NCBI RefSeq assembly: GCF_036023875.1
Contig: NZ_CP107931.1
Location: 3,100,001 to 3,164,000 of the forward strand
Source of the DNA: Mycobacterium sp. NBC_00419
Lineage (GTDB): Bacteria > Actinomycetota > Actinomycetes > Mycobacteriales > Mycobacteriaceae
Length of the DNA stretch: 64,000 nucleotides
Direction of reading: 5' to 3'
Shown: in pieces, positions 51,064-60,100 of the stretch
Numbering within the stretch: the first letter of the stretch is position 1
Layout: each line of letters opens with the position of its first letter
The notes under the pieces: generated by a model
What the model saw: the letters and a program-made list of their open reading frames with translations, nothing else
What the model was told of the DNA's origin: nothing
The model's database searches: none
Position numbers and translations under genes: made by a program

Positions 51064-52368
51064 GTGGCTTCCACCAGTCAGAAACCTCGTAGAGTTGCCG
51101 TCCTCGGCGGCAATCGCATTCCCTTCGCCCGGTCGGACGGCGCCTATGCCGAAGCCTCCAACCAGGACATGTTCATCGCCGCACTCGACGGCCTGGTGGA
51201 CCGGTTCGGTCTGGCCGGTGAACAACTCGGTGCCGTGATCGGCGGAGCGGTCCTCAAGCACAGCCGCGACTTCAATCTCATGCGCGAGAGCGTGCTGGGC
51301 AGTGCGCTGTCGCCCTACACATCCGCGATCGATCTACAGCAGGCATGCGGCACCGGGCTTCAGGCCGCCATCGCCGCAGCCGACGGGATCGCGGCCGGCC
51401 GCTACGAGTCCGCCATCGCCGGTGGCGTGGACACCACCTCCGATGCGCCAATTGGCTTGGGCGACAATTTACGTCGCACCCTGCTGGGGCTGCGTCGGGC
51501 CAAGTCCAACGTCGATCGGCTGAAGTTGGTCGGCAAGCTGCCCGCCTCGCTGGGGGTGGAGATTCCCACCAACGGCGAGCCCCGCACCGGACTGTCGATG
51601 GGCGATCACGCCGCCATCACCGCCAAGAAGATGGGGATCAAGCGCGTCGACCAGGACGAACTGGCCGCTGCCAGCCACCGCAATATGGCGGCCGCCTACG
51701 ACCGCGGATTCTTCGACGACCTCGTCACTCCGTTTCTGGGTCTCTACCGGGACAACAACCTTCGGGCCGATTCGAGCGCGGAGAAGTTGGCCAAACTCAA
51801 GCCGGTCTTCGGCGTCGGCAACGGTGACGCGACCATGACGGCGGGCAACTCCACGCCGCTCACCGACGGCGCTTCGGTGGCGCTGCTCGCCAGTGAACAG
51901 TGGGCAGAATCACATTCGCTGACCCCGCTGGCTTACTTCGTCGACTCCGAGACCGCCGCCGTCGACTACGTCAACGGTGTCGACGGCCTGCTGATGGCGC
52001 CCACCTACGCGGTGCCACGGCTGTTGGCGCGCAACGGACTCACGTTGGGCGACTTCGACTTCTACGAGATCCACGAGGCCTTCGCCTCGGTCGTCCTGGC
52101 CCATCTTCAAGCCTGGGAGTCCGAGGAGTACTGCAAGGAGCGGCTGGGCCTGGACGCCGCCCTGGGTGCCATCGACCGGTCGAAGCTCAACGTCAACGGT
52201 TCCTCGCTTGCCGCCGGACACCCGTTCGCGGCAACCGGCGGGCGGATCGTCGCCCAGCTGGCCAAGCAGCTGGCCGAGAAGAAGGCGGAAACCGGCCGGC
52301 CCGTGCGCGGCCTGATCTCTATTTGTGCTGCTGGCGGCCAGGGTGTGACCGCCATCTTGGAGGCCTGA
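51064..52368 (+). CDS. fadA2: FadA2, acetyl-CoA acyltransferase (thiolase)
   Basis: A 434-aa thiolase that cleaves 3-oxoacyl-CoA with CoA, or condenses in reverse. The nucleophilic Cys is in QQACGTGLQAA near residue 95. The second active-site blocks are IHEAFASVV (His) and NVNGSSLAAGHPFAATGGR, and the C-terminal SICAAGGQGVTAIL holds the second Cys. GTG 51064 is the first start after the promoter region. It diverges from fabG4-htdX, so the locus encodes hydratase, reductase and thiolase steps, with FadE5 nearby as dehydrogenase. It is followed by a strong hairpin terminator. Confidence 0.92.
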   Translation: MASTSQKPRRVAVLGGNRIPFARSDGAYAEASNQDMFIAALDGLVDRFGLAGEQLGAVIGGAVLKHSRDFNLMRESVLGSALSPYTSAIDLQQACGTGLQAAIAAADGIAAGRYESAIAGGVDTTSDAPIGLGDNLRRTLLGLRRAKSNVDRLKLVGKLPASLGVEIPTNGEPRTGLSMGDHAAITAKKMGIKRVDQDELAAASHRNMAAAYDRGFFDDLVTPFLGLYRDNNLRADSSAEKLAKLKPVFGVGNGDATMTAGNSTPLTDGASVALLASEQWAESHSLTPLAYFVDSETAAVDYVNGVDGLLMAPTYAVPRLLARNGLTLGDFDFYEIHEAFASVVLAHLQAWESEEYCKERLGLDAALGAIDRSKLNVNGSSLAAGHPFAATGGRIVAQLAKQLAEKKAETGRPVRGLISICAAGGQGVTAILEA

Positions 52369-52435
52369 AAATTTGTCGAAAAAATCTCGGCTGAGTTTGT
52401 AACGGACCGGCTGGGGTACTCGATGTACCGGATAG

Positions 52436-52479
52436 CTCCGTGTTGCCGTCTGACCCCCCGACCCGACGGCAACACGGGG
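52436..52479 (+). terminator. Intrinsic terminator of fadA2
   Basis: A 13-bp perfect stem (CCGTGTTGCCGTC, 52438-52450, with its complement at 52465-52477), extendable by one G-T and one G-C pair, encloses a 14-nt loop. It lies 70 bp after the fadA2 stop and is followed by a T/C-rich stretch. Confidence 0.75.
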
Positions 52480-52516
52480 CATCCTCTTTGTCTGGGTCTT
52501 ATTGACACGGATGAAG

Positions 52517-52559
52517 GACCGCCGCTGGAGAAGAGGGGAGTCCAGCGGCGGTCATTTTT
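52517..52559 (+). terminator. Second hairpin with T-run at the fadA2/hydrolase junction
   Basis: A 13-bp stem (GACCGCCGCTGGA, 52517-52529, with its complement at 52541-52553) encloses an 11-nt loop and is followed by ATTTTTG on the plus strand. It is a textbook Rho-independent terminator for fadA2 transcription. Its right arm overlaps the final codons of the convergent hydrolase. Confidence 0.78.
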
Positions 52560-53802
52560 GATTGACGACGAGCCCCGACTGGACGAGCGCGGAGTCGACG
52601 AAGCGCTGAACCGGGCGGGCCTGGAAAAAGCCGGTGTGCCCGCCGCGGTACCACCCGATGTCGGGCCGTCCCCAGTGCTCCCACAGCTGCAGCACCTGCT
52701 CGCGGGGATGCACGATGCGATCGGCCACGCCTGCGTAGATGAACCGGCCCTGCGGAGGAACTTTCGGTTCCAGCGACAGCGGCGAGATCATCCGTCCGAT
52801 CGGGCCGGCCAGCTCGAGGGTCCTGCGCCTCGGGTCGTGCTGGTCCAGGCCGGCGTGCCGACCCAGGATCTCGACGAGGTTCGACGGCGGCACCCCGAGG
52901 ATCGCGCACGACAACCCGTCTTCGAGGCTGGCCACCAGCGCGGCGATATAACCACCCAGCGAGATGCTGTTGAGCCCGATCTGGGCATCGGGCTGCTGGG
53001 AACGGATCCAGGCCAGCACGCGGCGCACGTCCCACACCGCCTGTGCGGTGGCGTGCACGTCATCCATCACGTCCTCACCCGGATAGACCGCGTTCTTGGG
53101 TAGCCCCTTGGCTCGCGGCCCGTGCATGGGCAGTACCGGCAGCACGACGTTGAGACCGAAGTCCTCGTGCAGATGCCACGCCCGGAACAGGGTCAGGTCG
53201 AGTCCCACTCGCCCCATCTCGGTTCCGTGGACGCACACCAGCCAGGGGCGCGGCTCCGGATGGCGCAGCACCAGGGCGTACTCGCGGTGGTTACCGGTAT
53301 AGCTGCGCCAGCGGTCGCGGCCCGGCTCCTTGGGATAGGGCTGATAGCCGCTCTCGAACGACAGCCGCTCGTGGGTGCGGTTGCGGCTGGTGAACGACCG
53401 GATCGAGACGTCGGTGGGAGCAGGTGGCGCGGCGAAGAACCCGGCCGGTTCGGTCAGCCAGCCCTTTTTGTCATAGAGCGTGATCGCCTCGGCGACCTCC
53501 GCGTTGATGCGCTCGTAGACCCTGGCGTCGCTCAGCGGTCGACGCCAGCGCAGGCCCACCAGCACGATCTCATCACGCAGGGCATGAGTGGCCAGCGACA
53601 GTGTGGGCCTGGCCACAGGCAATTCACCATGCGTGCCGTCGAGGTAGGCACCCCAGGAGCGGGCGTAATACCCGCCCGCTTTGGTGAACGGTCCGACGAT
53701 CGTCGCCAGCGGACCGCTCGTGGGCGGTTTTCCCCCGTCCGCAGCGGTTTGCTGCGGATCGGAATCTTTGCTGTCATCGGGCGTCGCCATGTCCATCAAC
53801 AT
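52552..53802 (-). CDS. Alpha/beta hydrolase of unknown substrate
   Basis: A 416-aa hydrolase. After a low-complexity N-terminus (about 35 residues, Asp/Ser/Pro-rich), the core has WLVCVHGTEMG, nucleophile motif LNSISLGGYIAA, an Asp candidate in YAGVADRIVHP and the His in YRGGHTGFF. It has no signal peptide and is longer than typical esterases. Three in-frame ATGs (53802, 53796, 53790) are possible and none has a good ribosome-binding site. It sits between fadA2 and the PE-PPE-domain gene, transcribed divergently from the latter. I do not recognise a specific subfamily. Confidence 0.75.
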   Translation of the reverse strand: MLMDMATPDDSKDSDPQQTAADGGKPPTSGPLATIVGPFTKAGGYYARSWGAYLDGTHGELPVARPTLSLATHALRDEIVLVGLRWRRPLSDARVYERINAEVAEAITLYDKKGWLTEPAGFFAAPPAPTDVSIRSFTSRNRTHERLSFESGYQPYPKEPGRDRWRSYTGNHREYALVLRHPEPRPWLVCVHGTEMGRVGLDLTLFRAWHLHEDFGLNVVLPVLPMHGPRAKGLPKNAVYPGEDVMDDVHATAQAVWDVRRVLAWIRSQQPDAQIGLNSISLGGYIAALVASLEDGLSCAILGVPPSNLVEILGRHAGLDQHDPRRRTLELAGPIGRMISPLSLEPKVPPQGRFIYAGVADRIVHPREQVLQLWEHWGRPDIGWYRGGHTGFFQARPVQRFVDSALVQSGLVVNQK

Positions 53803-53900
53803 AGCGAATACCCGGCCATTTACCAGAGCCCAAGGTCCCGATTAGATCTCCGCTTTGAGCTGGGGTTGCGGTAATTGTCTATTCCGTCAATGCTTATCCC

Positions 53901-54953
53901 ATGGGTCGGGAGCCCGTCCCGCCTCGTCGCCTTCACAAGCGGCGGGCGCGGGGCGTTTTTTGCTTGCTGGTGGGGTTGGCTATCGGGCTGGCTGCACCAG
54001 CCAACGCGTCGACGGTGTTGTGGGTTGGGGGAACCAGCGGTTCGCTGGGCTCGGTACTCAATCAGATCTTCACCCTCGAAGCGTCGCTGCTGGGCGGGGC
54101 CTACGCCGGCGACACGATCACCACGGTCAACTATCCGGCGGCCATCTGGCCGGTCACCGGGGTCCTGGACCCGACGTTGGGTATCTCGGTGGCTGCCGGG
54201 GTCAGCAATGTCGAGACCGTCCTGGCCGGATTGACCACGGCCGCCACGGATTCCATGGTGCTCATCGGGACCTCACAGGGTGCCATGGTCATTCAGCAGG
54301 TGGCCGCCGACCTCAACGCCGACCTGAGCATCCCCTCGGACACCACCTTCATTCTGATTGCCGATCCCAACTTCGGGTTGTTCGCACACAACGGCGGCGC
54401 GTACGTTCCGATCTTCGACTACACGCCGGTCGCGCTGCCCGAGACCCGTTTCAACGTGGTGGTGGTGATCAACCAGTACGACGGCTTCGCCGATCCGATC
54501 ACGCAGCCCTGGAACATGCTGACAGTGCTCAACGCCGTGATGGGGATCTACTACGTCCACGCCGTGGCGCACGCCACGGACCTGTCGAAAGTCCCCGCGG
54601 AGAACATCACCACCACCCCGCCGAACAGTCTGGGCGGCACCACGACGACCTACTTTGTGCCCACCGACTTCCTGCCGCTCACCATGCCGTTGCGCCAGCT
54701 GGGCGTTCCGAAGGACATCGTCGACGGCATCGATGCCCAGCTGCGACCGATCATCGACCAGGGCTACGCGCCGGTCGTGCGCCCCGAACCGGCGGCGCCG
54801 GCGGCTTCGACCGCGACGACGCCTACGCCAACGCTGACATCACACTCGGGCGTCAGTGCCAGGAAGCGGGCACACCAACAGTCGTCGCAAGGCGGCACCT
54901 CGTCCGGCGCGTCGAAGGCCACCGGATCCTCCGCCCGTAAGCGGGCGGGCTAG
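53901..54953 (+). CDS. Secreted PE-PPE-domain serine esterase
   Basis: A 350-aa protein. A twin-basic Sec-type signal peptide (RRLHKRRARGVFCLLVGLA, cleavage near ANA-S at residue 36) leads directly into the PE-PPE alpha/beta hydrolase domain. That domain contains the nucleophile motif IGTSQGAMV and the segment DPNFGLFAHNGGAY. There is no PE or PPE targeting domain. The last 60 residues are Thr/Ser/Ala-rich, with repeated SARKRA segments, probably a disordered cell-wall-facing tail. It is likely an exported esterase. ATG 53901 gives the complete signal peptide. It ends 35 bp before the hairpin shared with fadE5. Confidence 0.82.
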   Translation: MGREPVPPRRLHKRRARGVFCLLVGLAIGLAAPANASTVLWVGGTSGSLGSVLNQIFTLEASLLGGAYAGDTITTVNYPAAIWPVTGVLDPTLGISVAAGVSNVETVLAGLTTAATDSMVLIGTSQGAMVIQQVAADLNADLSIPSDTTFILIADPNFGLFAHNGGAYVPIFDYTPVALPETRFNVVVVINQYDGFADPITQPWNMLTVLNAVMGIYYVHAVAHATDLSKVPAENITTTPPNSLGGTTTTYFVPTDFLPLTMPLRQLGVPKDIVDGIDAQLRPIIDQGYAPVVRPEPAAPAASTATTPTPTLTSHSGVSARKRAHQQSSQGGTSSGASKATGSSARKRAG

Positions 54954-54988
54954 CCGCGACATACACCGCACTAACCACGGCGCTTAAC

Positions 54989-55027
54989 CACAATGGCCCC
55001 GGGACTGAAAGTCCCGGGGCCATTGTG
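54989..55027. terminator. Bidirectional hairpin terminator
   Basis: An 18-bp perfect stem, from CACAATGG (54989) and reading into GGGACT, with its complement ending at 55027 around a GAA loop. It separates the convergent PE-PPE-domain gene and fadE5 and could stop transcription from both sides. Confidence 0.85.
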
Positions 55028-55037
55028 CTTTGGCGGT

Positions 55038-56873
55038 CTAGAAGGCCGCTTCGTCGAGTTCCATGATCTCGTTGTCGATCGTCTCGATCACCTGCCGAGT
55101 GCTGGTCAGCAACGGCAGCATGTTCTTGGCGAAGAACGAGGCGACTGCGATCTTGCCTTCGTAGAAGGAACGGTCGGCACCGGTGGCACCGGCGTCGAGC
55201 GCGGCGATGGCGACAGCGGCCTGACGCTGCAGCAGCCAGCCGGCCATCAGATCGCCGACACTCATCAGGAAGCGCACCGAGGCCAGACCCACCTTGTAGA
55301 TGGACTGGGGGTCCTCCTGCGCGGCCATCAGGTACCCGGTCATCGATGCCGCCATGGCCTGGACGTCCTCCAGGGCCTTGGCCAGCAGCGCACGCTCGGT
55401 CTTGAGGCGGCCATTACCGGACTCGTTCTTGATGAACTCGCCGATCTGGCCGGCCACGTGGCCCAGTGCCACACCCTTGTCGCGGACGATCTTGCGGAAG
55501 AAGAAGTCCTGGGCCTGGATGGCGGTGGTGCCCTCGTAGAGCGAGTCGATCTTGGCGTCGCGGATGTACTGCTCGACCGGGTAGTCCTGCAGGAAGCCCG
55601 AACCACCGAAGGTCTGCAGGCTCTCAGTGAGCTTGGCGTAGGCCTGCTCGGAGCCCCAGCCCTTGACGATCGGCAGCAGTAGGTCATTGACCCTGGCGGC
55701 CAGGTCGGCGTCCACGCCGTGAACGGTCTGGGCCAGCGCGGCGTCCTGGTAGCTGGCGGTGTAGAGGTACAGCGCGCGGCCGCCCTCGGCGTAGGCCTTC
55801 TGGGTCATCAGGCTGCGGCGCACATCGGGGTGATGGGTGATCGAGACGCGCGGCGCGGTCTTGTCGGTCATCTGGGTCAGGTCGGCACCCTGTACGCGCT
55901 CCTTGGCGTACTCCAGTGCGTTGAGGTAACCGGTCGACAGCGTCGAGATGGCCTTGGTGCCCACCATCATTCGAGCCTGCTCGATGACGTCGAACATCTG
56001 CGCGATGCCTTCGTGAACCTCGCCGACCAGCCAGCCCTTGGCGGGAATGCCGTGCTGGCCCATGGTCAGTTCACACGTGGCCGAGACCTTCAGGCCCATC
56101 TTGTGCTCGACGTTGGTGACGAAGACGCCGTTGCGCTCGCCCGGCTCGCCGGTCTCGGGGTCGAAGTGGAACTTCGGCACGAAGAACAGTGACAGCCCCT
56201 TGGTGCCGGGGCCGGCGCCCTCGGGGCGGGCCAGCACCAGGTGGAAGATGTTCTCGAACAGGTCATCTGAATCGGCAGAGGTGATGAACCGTTTCACGCC
56301 GTCGATGTGCCACGAACCGTCGTCCTGTTTGACGGCCTTGGTCCGGCCGGCGCCGACGTCCGATCCGGCGTCCGGCTCGGTGAGCACCATGGTGGCACCC
56401 CAGCCGCGCTCGGCGGCCAGCTCGGCCCACTTCTTCTGCTCGTCGGTGCCGAGGTGAAACATGATGTTGGCGAACCCGGCGCCGCCGCCATACATCCAGA
56501 CTGCGGGGTTCGCGCCGAGCACGTGCTCGTGGATCGCCCACACCAGAATCCGGGGCATCGGCATGCCGCCGAGCGACTCCAGAACGCCGACCTTGTCCCA
56601 GCCGCCGTCGATGAACGCCTGTACCGACTTCTTGAACGGCTCCGGCAGGGTCACCGTGTGGGTGTTGGGGTCGAAGACCGGGGGATTGCGGTCACCATCG
56701 ACGAAGGACGCCGCAACCGGGCCCTCGCACAGACGGGCCGACTCGGCGAGCATCTCGCGCACGGTGTCGGGGTCGAGATCGCTGTACTCGCCCTGGCCGA
56801 GGGCTTTGTCCAGGCCAAGTACCTCGAAGAGGTTGAACTCCTGGTCGCGGACGTTGCTCTTGTAGTGGCTCAC
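55038..56873 (-). CDS. fadE5: FadE5, long acyl-CoA dehydrogenase
   Basis: A 611-aa acyl-CoA dehydrogenase, identical in length to M. tuberculosis FadE5. It has the flavin block [18 protein letters not shown], the catalytic Glu in [15 protein letters not shown], and the C-terminal helical extension of this group. The family acts on medium- to long-chain acyl-CoAs as the first beta-oxidation step. GTG 56873 follows GAGGAG; frames further upstream lack similarity and cross the promoter. A promoter (TTGCAA-N16-TATAGT) and operator-like repeats precede it. A close paralogue is encoded at 18665. Confidence 0.93.
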   Translation of the reverse strand: MSHYKSNVRDQEFNLFEVLGLDKALGQGEYSDLDPDTVREMLAESARLCEGPVAASFVDGDRNPPVFDPNTHTVTLPEPFKKSVQAFIDGGWDKVGVLESLGGMPMPRILVWAIHEHVLGANPAVWMYGGGAGFANIMFHLGTDEQKKWAELAAERGWGATMVLTEPDAGSDVGAGRTKAVKQDDGSWHIDGVKRFITSADSDDLFENIFHLVLARPEGAGPGTKGLSLFFVPKFHFDPETGEPGERNGVFVTNVEHKMGLKVSATCELTMGQHGIPAKGWLVGEVHEGIAQMFDVIEQARMMVGTKAISTLSTGYLNALEYAKERVQGADLTQMTDKTAPRVSITHHPDVRRSLMTQKAYAEGGRALYLYTASYQDAALAQTVHGVDADLAARVNDLLLPIVKGWGSEQAYAKLTESLQTFGGSGFLQDYPVEQYIRDAKIDSLYEGTTAIQAQDFFFRKIVRDKGVALGHVAGQIGEFIKNESGNGRLKTERALLAKALEDVQAMAASMTGYLMAAQEDPQSIYKVGLASVRFLMSVGDLMAGWLLQRQAAVAIAALDAGATGADRSFYEGKIAVASFFAKNMLPLLTSTRQVIETIDNEIMELDEAAF

Positions 56874-56914
56874 TGCTTCTCCTCGATGGGAATGTGCCTT
56901 TTCGGGTTGGGTAC

Positions 56915-56942
56915 TTAGCTCTAAGTTACCCACCAGTAACAC
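56915..56942. promoter_or_regulatory. Operator-like repeats in the fadE5 leader
   Basis: GTTAC-N6-GTAAC (56927-56942) matches the TTAC-N6-GTAA core of the fabG4/fadA2 palindrome. Next to it, ACTTAG-CT-CTAAGT (56915-56928) is a perfect inverted repeat. Both lie between the predicted -10 element and the start codon of fadE5, a position where a repressor would block transcription. Confidence 0.6.
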
Positions 56943-56946
56943 CGCA

Positions 56947-56974
56947 ACTATACCGCCCGGTAACCCTGTTGCAA
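56947..56974 (-). promoter_or_regulatory. Predicted fadE5 promoter
   Basis: On the minus strand TTGCAA (56974-56969) and TATAGT (56952-56947) are spaced by 16 bp, close to a mycobacterial SigA promoter. Transcription would start near 56940, giving a leader of about 65 nt that contains the operator-like repeats. Confidence 0.5.
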
Positions 56975-57002
56975 ATCCCTGTGAGCAACTTAGGCGGGAT
57001 GG

Positions 57003-57018
57003 CCAACCCACCGGTTGG
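57003..57018. promoter_or_regulatory. CCAACC-N4-GGTTGG inverted repeat
   Basis: CCAACC (57003-57008) and GGTTGG (57013-57018) form a perfect inverted repeat in the 256-bp gap between fadE5 and the polyketide synthase. The half-site equals that of the 20-bp palindrome at 46792, with two more spacer bases. It might be an operator or a weak terminator for the synthase. The rest of the gap shows nothing recognisable. Confidence 0.3.
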
Positions 57019-57129
57019 ATTGCTCGCCCCGCGCGTCGCCGCAGGCCCCATCGGTGCAGCTAGTGCCCATGATGGGCGTCGTGCGCCGGTTTGCCCCAGC
57101 GTCCGGCGAACCAGATGGTGCGATCGAAA

Positions 57130-60100
57130 TCACACCGGCTGGTCGGCCTGGGACCCGGGCTCGGGCTGCTGCGCGGGCGCCTCGTCGGACGCCGGCAGCT
57201 GGCTGGCCAGGTGCTGGGCCAGTTCGCCGATCGTCGGGTAGTCGAACACCGCGGTCGGGCTGATGTCGAACTTGCCGCCGAACTGCCCGAACAGCCGATT
57301 GCGCAGCTCGACGGCCATCAGCGAATCCGTCCCCAGGTCCAGGAATCTGCTGGAGGCGGCGGGCGGCTGGGCGAGCCGCAGGAACCCCTGCACCTCGCGC
57401 TGCAGGAACTCGGCGATGAAGTCGACCCGCTGCGCCTCCGGCGTCTCCTGGAGTTGGCGCAGCAGTTGGCTGTCGCCGGTCGCTGCCGCGTCGTCGCGCG
57501 GAAGCACATTGTCGAGCAGCGGCGGGCGGATGCTGCCCAGCATCTTGGCGGTGCGTTGCCAGTTGGCCTTCAGGACCGTGGCCTGCCCGGCTCCGTGGCG
57601 GACCACCTCGCCGAGTGCGGCCAGTGCCGCCTGCGGATCCAGCGGCATCATGCCCTGGGCGCTGAGGTTGGCCAGCGCCGCCTGCGAGCTCGCCATTCCG
57701 CCGCTACCCCACGGGCCGAAGTTGACCGCTGTCGCCGGCAGACCCCGAGCCCGGCGGTACGCCGCCAGTCCGTCGAGCAGGCCGTTGGCGGTGGCGTAGT
57801 TCACCTGCGAGGGCGAACCCAGAATCGCCGACGCCGAGGAGTAGACGATGAAGAACTCGAGATCGTCCTCGGTGGTCATCCGATGCAGATGGTAGGCGCC
57901 GTAGGCCTTGGGCCCCAGCGTCGTCCGGAATCGGTCCAGCGTCTGCGCTGGCAACAACGCGTCATCGAGCACACCGGCCAGATGGGCGATACCGGCCAGG
58001 GGCGGCAGTTCGCTGCGGATTCTGGCCAGAATCCCTGCGACCTCGTCCTCGTCGCCGACATCGCCCGGGAAGACGTGGACTCGGCAGTGGTATCGCTCGG
58101 TGATCGCGTCGATCGCCTGCTGCGACTCGGCGTCAGGGGAGCGCCGGCTGGTCAGCACGATGTCCCCGGCGCCCAGCTGAGCCAGATACGCCGCGGTGTG
58201 CAGACCCAGTGCACCCAGACCGCCGGTGATCAGATAGCTCCGATCCCCGCGCGGCTGAAGAGGTTTGGGCATCTGCACCACGATCTTGCCGATGTGCCGG
58301 GCCTGCTGCATCCGCCGGAACGCGGCCCGCGCTTCGGGAAGCGGGTACACCTCAGCCGGTACCGGCGTCCACTCACCGCTGGCCAGCCCCTGAGACACTT
58401 CGGACATCAACCGCTGAATGTGGTCGGGGTCGGTCATCATCGTCACGTCCAGGGCGACGATCTCGTACTGGATGTCGGGACGCACCGCCGCCATCTGTTC
58501 CGGCGTCCAGATATCGCGCTTTGCGATCTCGGCGAACCGGCCACCCTGAGCGGTCGCCCGGACCGTGGCGTCGACGAACCCCTCGTTGGTGAGGCTGTTG
58601 AGCACCACGTCGACGCCCGATCCGCCGGTGTCGGCGAGGATCTGGTCGGCGAAATCTGTTGTGCGCGAATCGTAGACGTACTCGACACCCATTTCACGCA
58701 GTGTCGAGCGCTTGTACGTGCTGGCGGTGGCGAAGACAATTGCGCCGTGCCGTCGGGCCATCTGGACCGCTGCCAGACCCACCCCACCGCTGGCGGCGTG
58801 GATCAGCACCTTGTCCCCTGGCTTGAGCTTCGCCCAGTCGAAGGCGAGGCGGACCGTCAGCGCAGCGGCGGGAATGGTCGCCGCCTCGACCGCGCCGATC
58901 CCGTCCGGAACAGTCGCCAGCAGCTGGGCCGGCACATTGAGCCGACTCGCGAAGGCGCCCTGCATGGAGCCGAACACCCGCTGGCCGACGTCGAATCCGG
59001 TGACCTCGGAACCCACTTCGGTGACCACACCGCACAGGTCACCACCGATCGGCCCGGGATCACCGGGGTACAGACCGAGCACGTTGAGCACATCGCGGAA
59101 GTTCAGCCCGGCGGCCTCGATGGCGACCTGAACCTCGTGGGGGGCAGGTGCTGTCACGGTGGTCTCCGTCAAGCGGAGGTTGTCGATCGCACCCCGTTCG
59201 GTCGGGGCCAGCACGTAGTCGTCGCTGCGGGGCATTGACAGCTGACCACTGCGCGCCCAGTGCAGCAGCCTGGGTACCAGGAACCGGCCCTGGCGAACTG
59301 CCGTCTCGGGTTCCACGACTGCAGTGCCCAGAGCGCCGGCAAGCCAGCTCAGCGACTCCTCGCCGGCGTCGGTGTCGACCAGCCGGCACCGCAGCGTCGG
59401 CTGTTCGGCGATCAGGGTGCGCCCGAAGCTCCACAGTGCGGACTGCACGGGATCGACCGACTCGCCGGGTTCGGTGGCCACGGCGTGTTCGGTGAGGATC
59501 CAGATGCCACCTGGCAGGGTGGCCTTCTGCTCGGTCAGCGCGGTCTGGGAAGCGGCCAGCAGGGCCGCGATCTCGGCCTCCAGCCGGCCCGCCAGCTGGC
59601 CCGCTGTCCCGTCGGTATCCGGCTTTCCTGAACTGCGCCAAACGATTCCGGCGACCGGGGCACCGCGTTCGGCGGCATCGGAGAACGCTTGTCGCCAGCT
59701 GCCCGGGTCGGCGACGTCATCGATGCCGACAGCGCCCGGCAGCCGGGCGGCCAGGGTGTCGAAACCGGCGACCAGCCAGGTCCCGCTGGCTTTGTCGGCG
59801 GTGTCCTGGTCGATTCCCGGCGCCGCCGCCTCCTGCCAGCCCAGGGCGTAGAGCAGGCGTGTCGAGTCCCCTCCCAGCCCGCGCAGCAGTGCCTCTCGCG
59901 GAGCGCGCTTGACGGTGAACTCTCGGATGCCGCCCAGTGACCGCCCGTCCGGGTCCACGAAATCGAGGTCGAAGACCTGGGTTTCGTTGTTGACCGCGTT
60001 GTTATGCCAGCGGGCCCGGCAGTAGAACCGGCGCGGCATCTTCTCGCGGATCTGGACCTGCCCGTACCTCAGCGGCAGGAACAGGTCGGACATCCCCTGC

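Noticed and set aside
56880..57011. Longer fadE5 reading from 57011
   Set aside because: The extra residues do not match the FadE5 paralogue and cover the promoter and operator repeats; GTG 56873 has GAGGAG.
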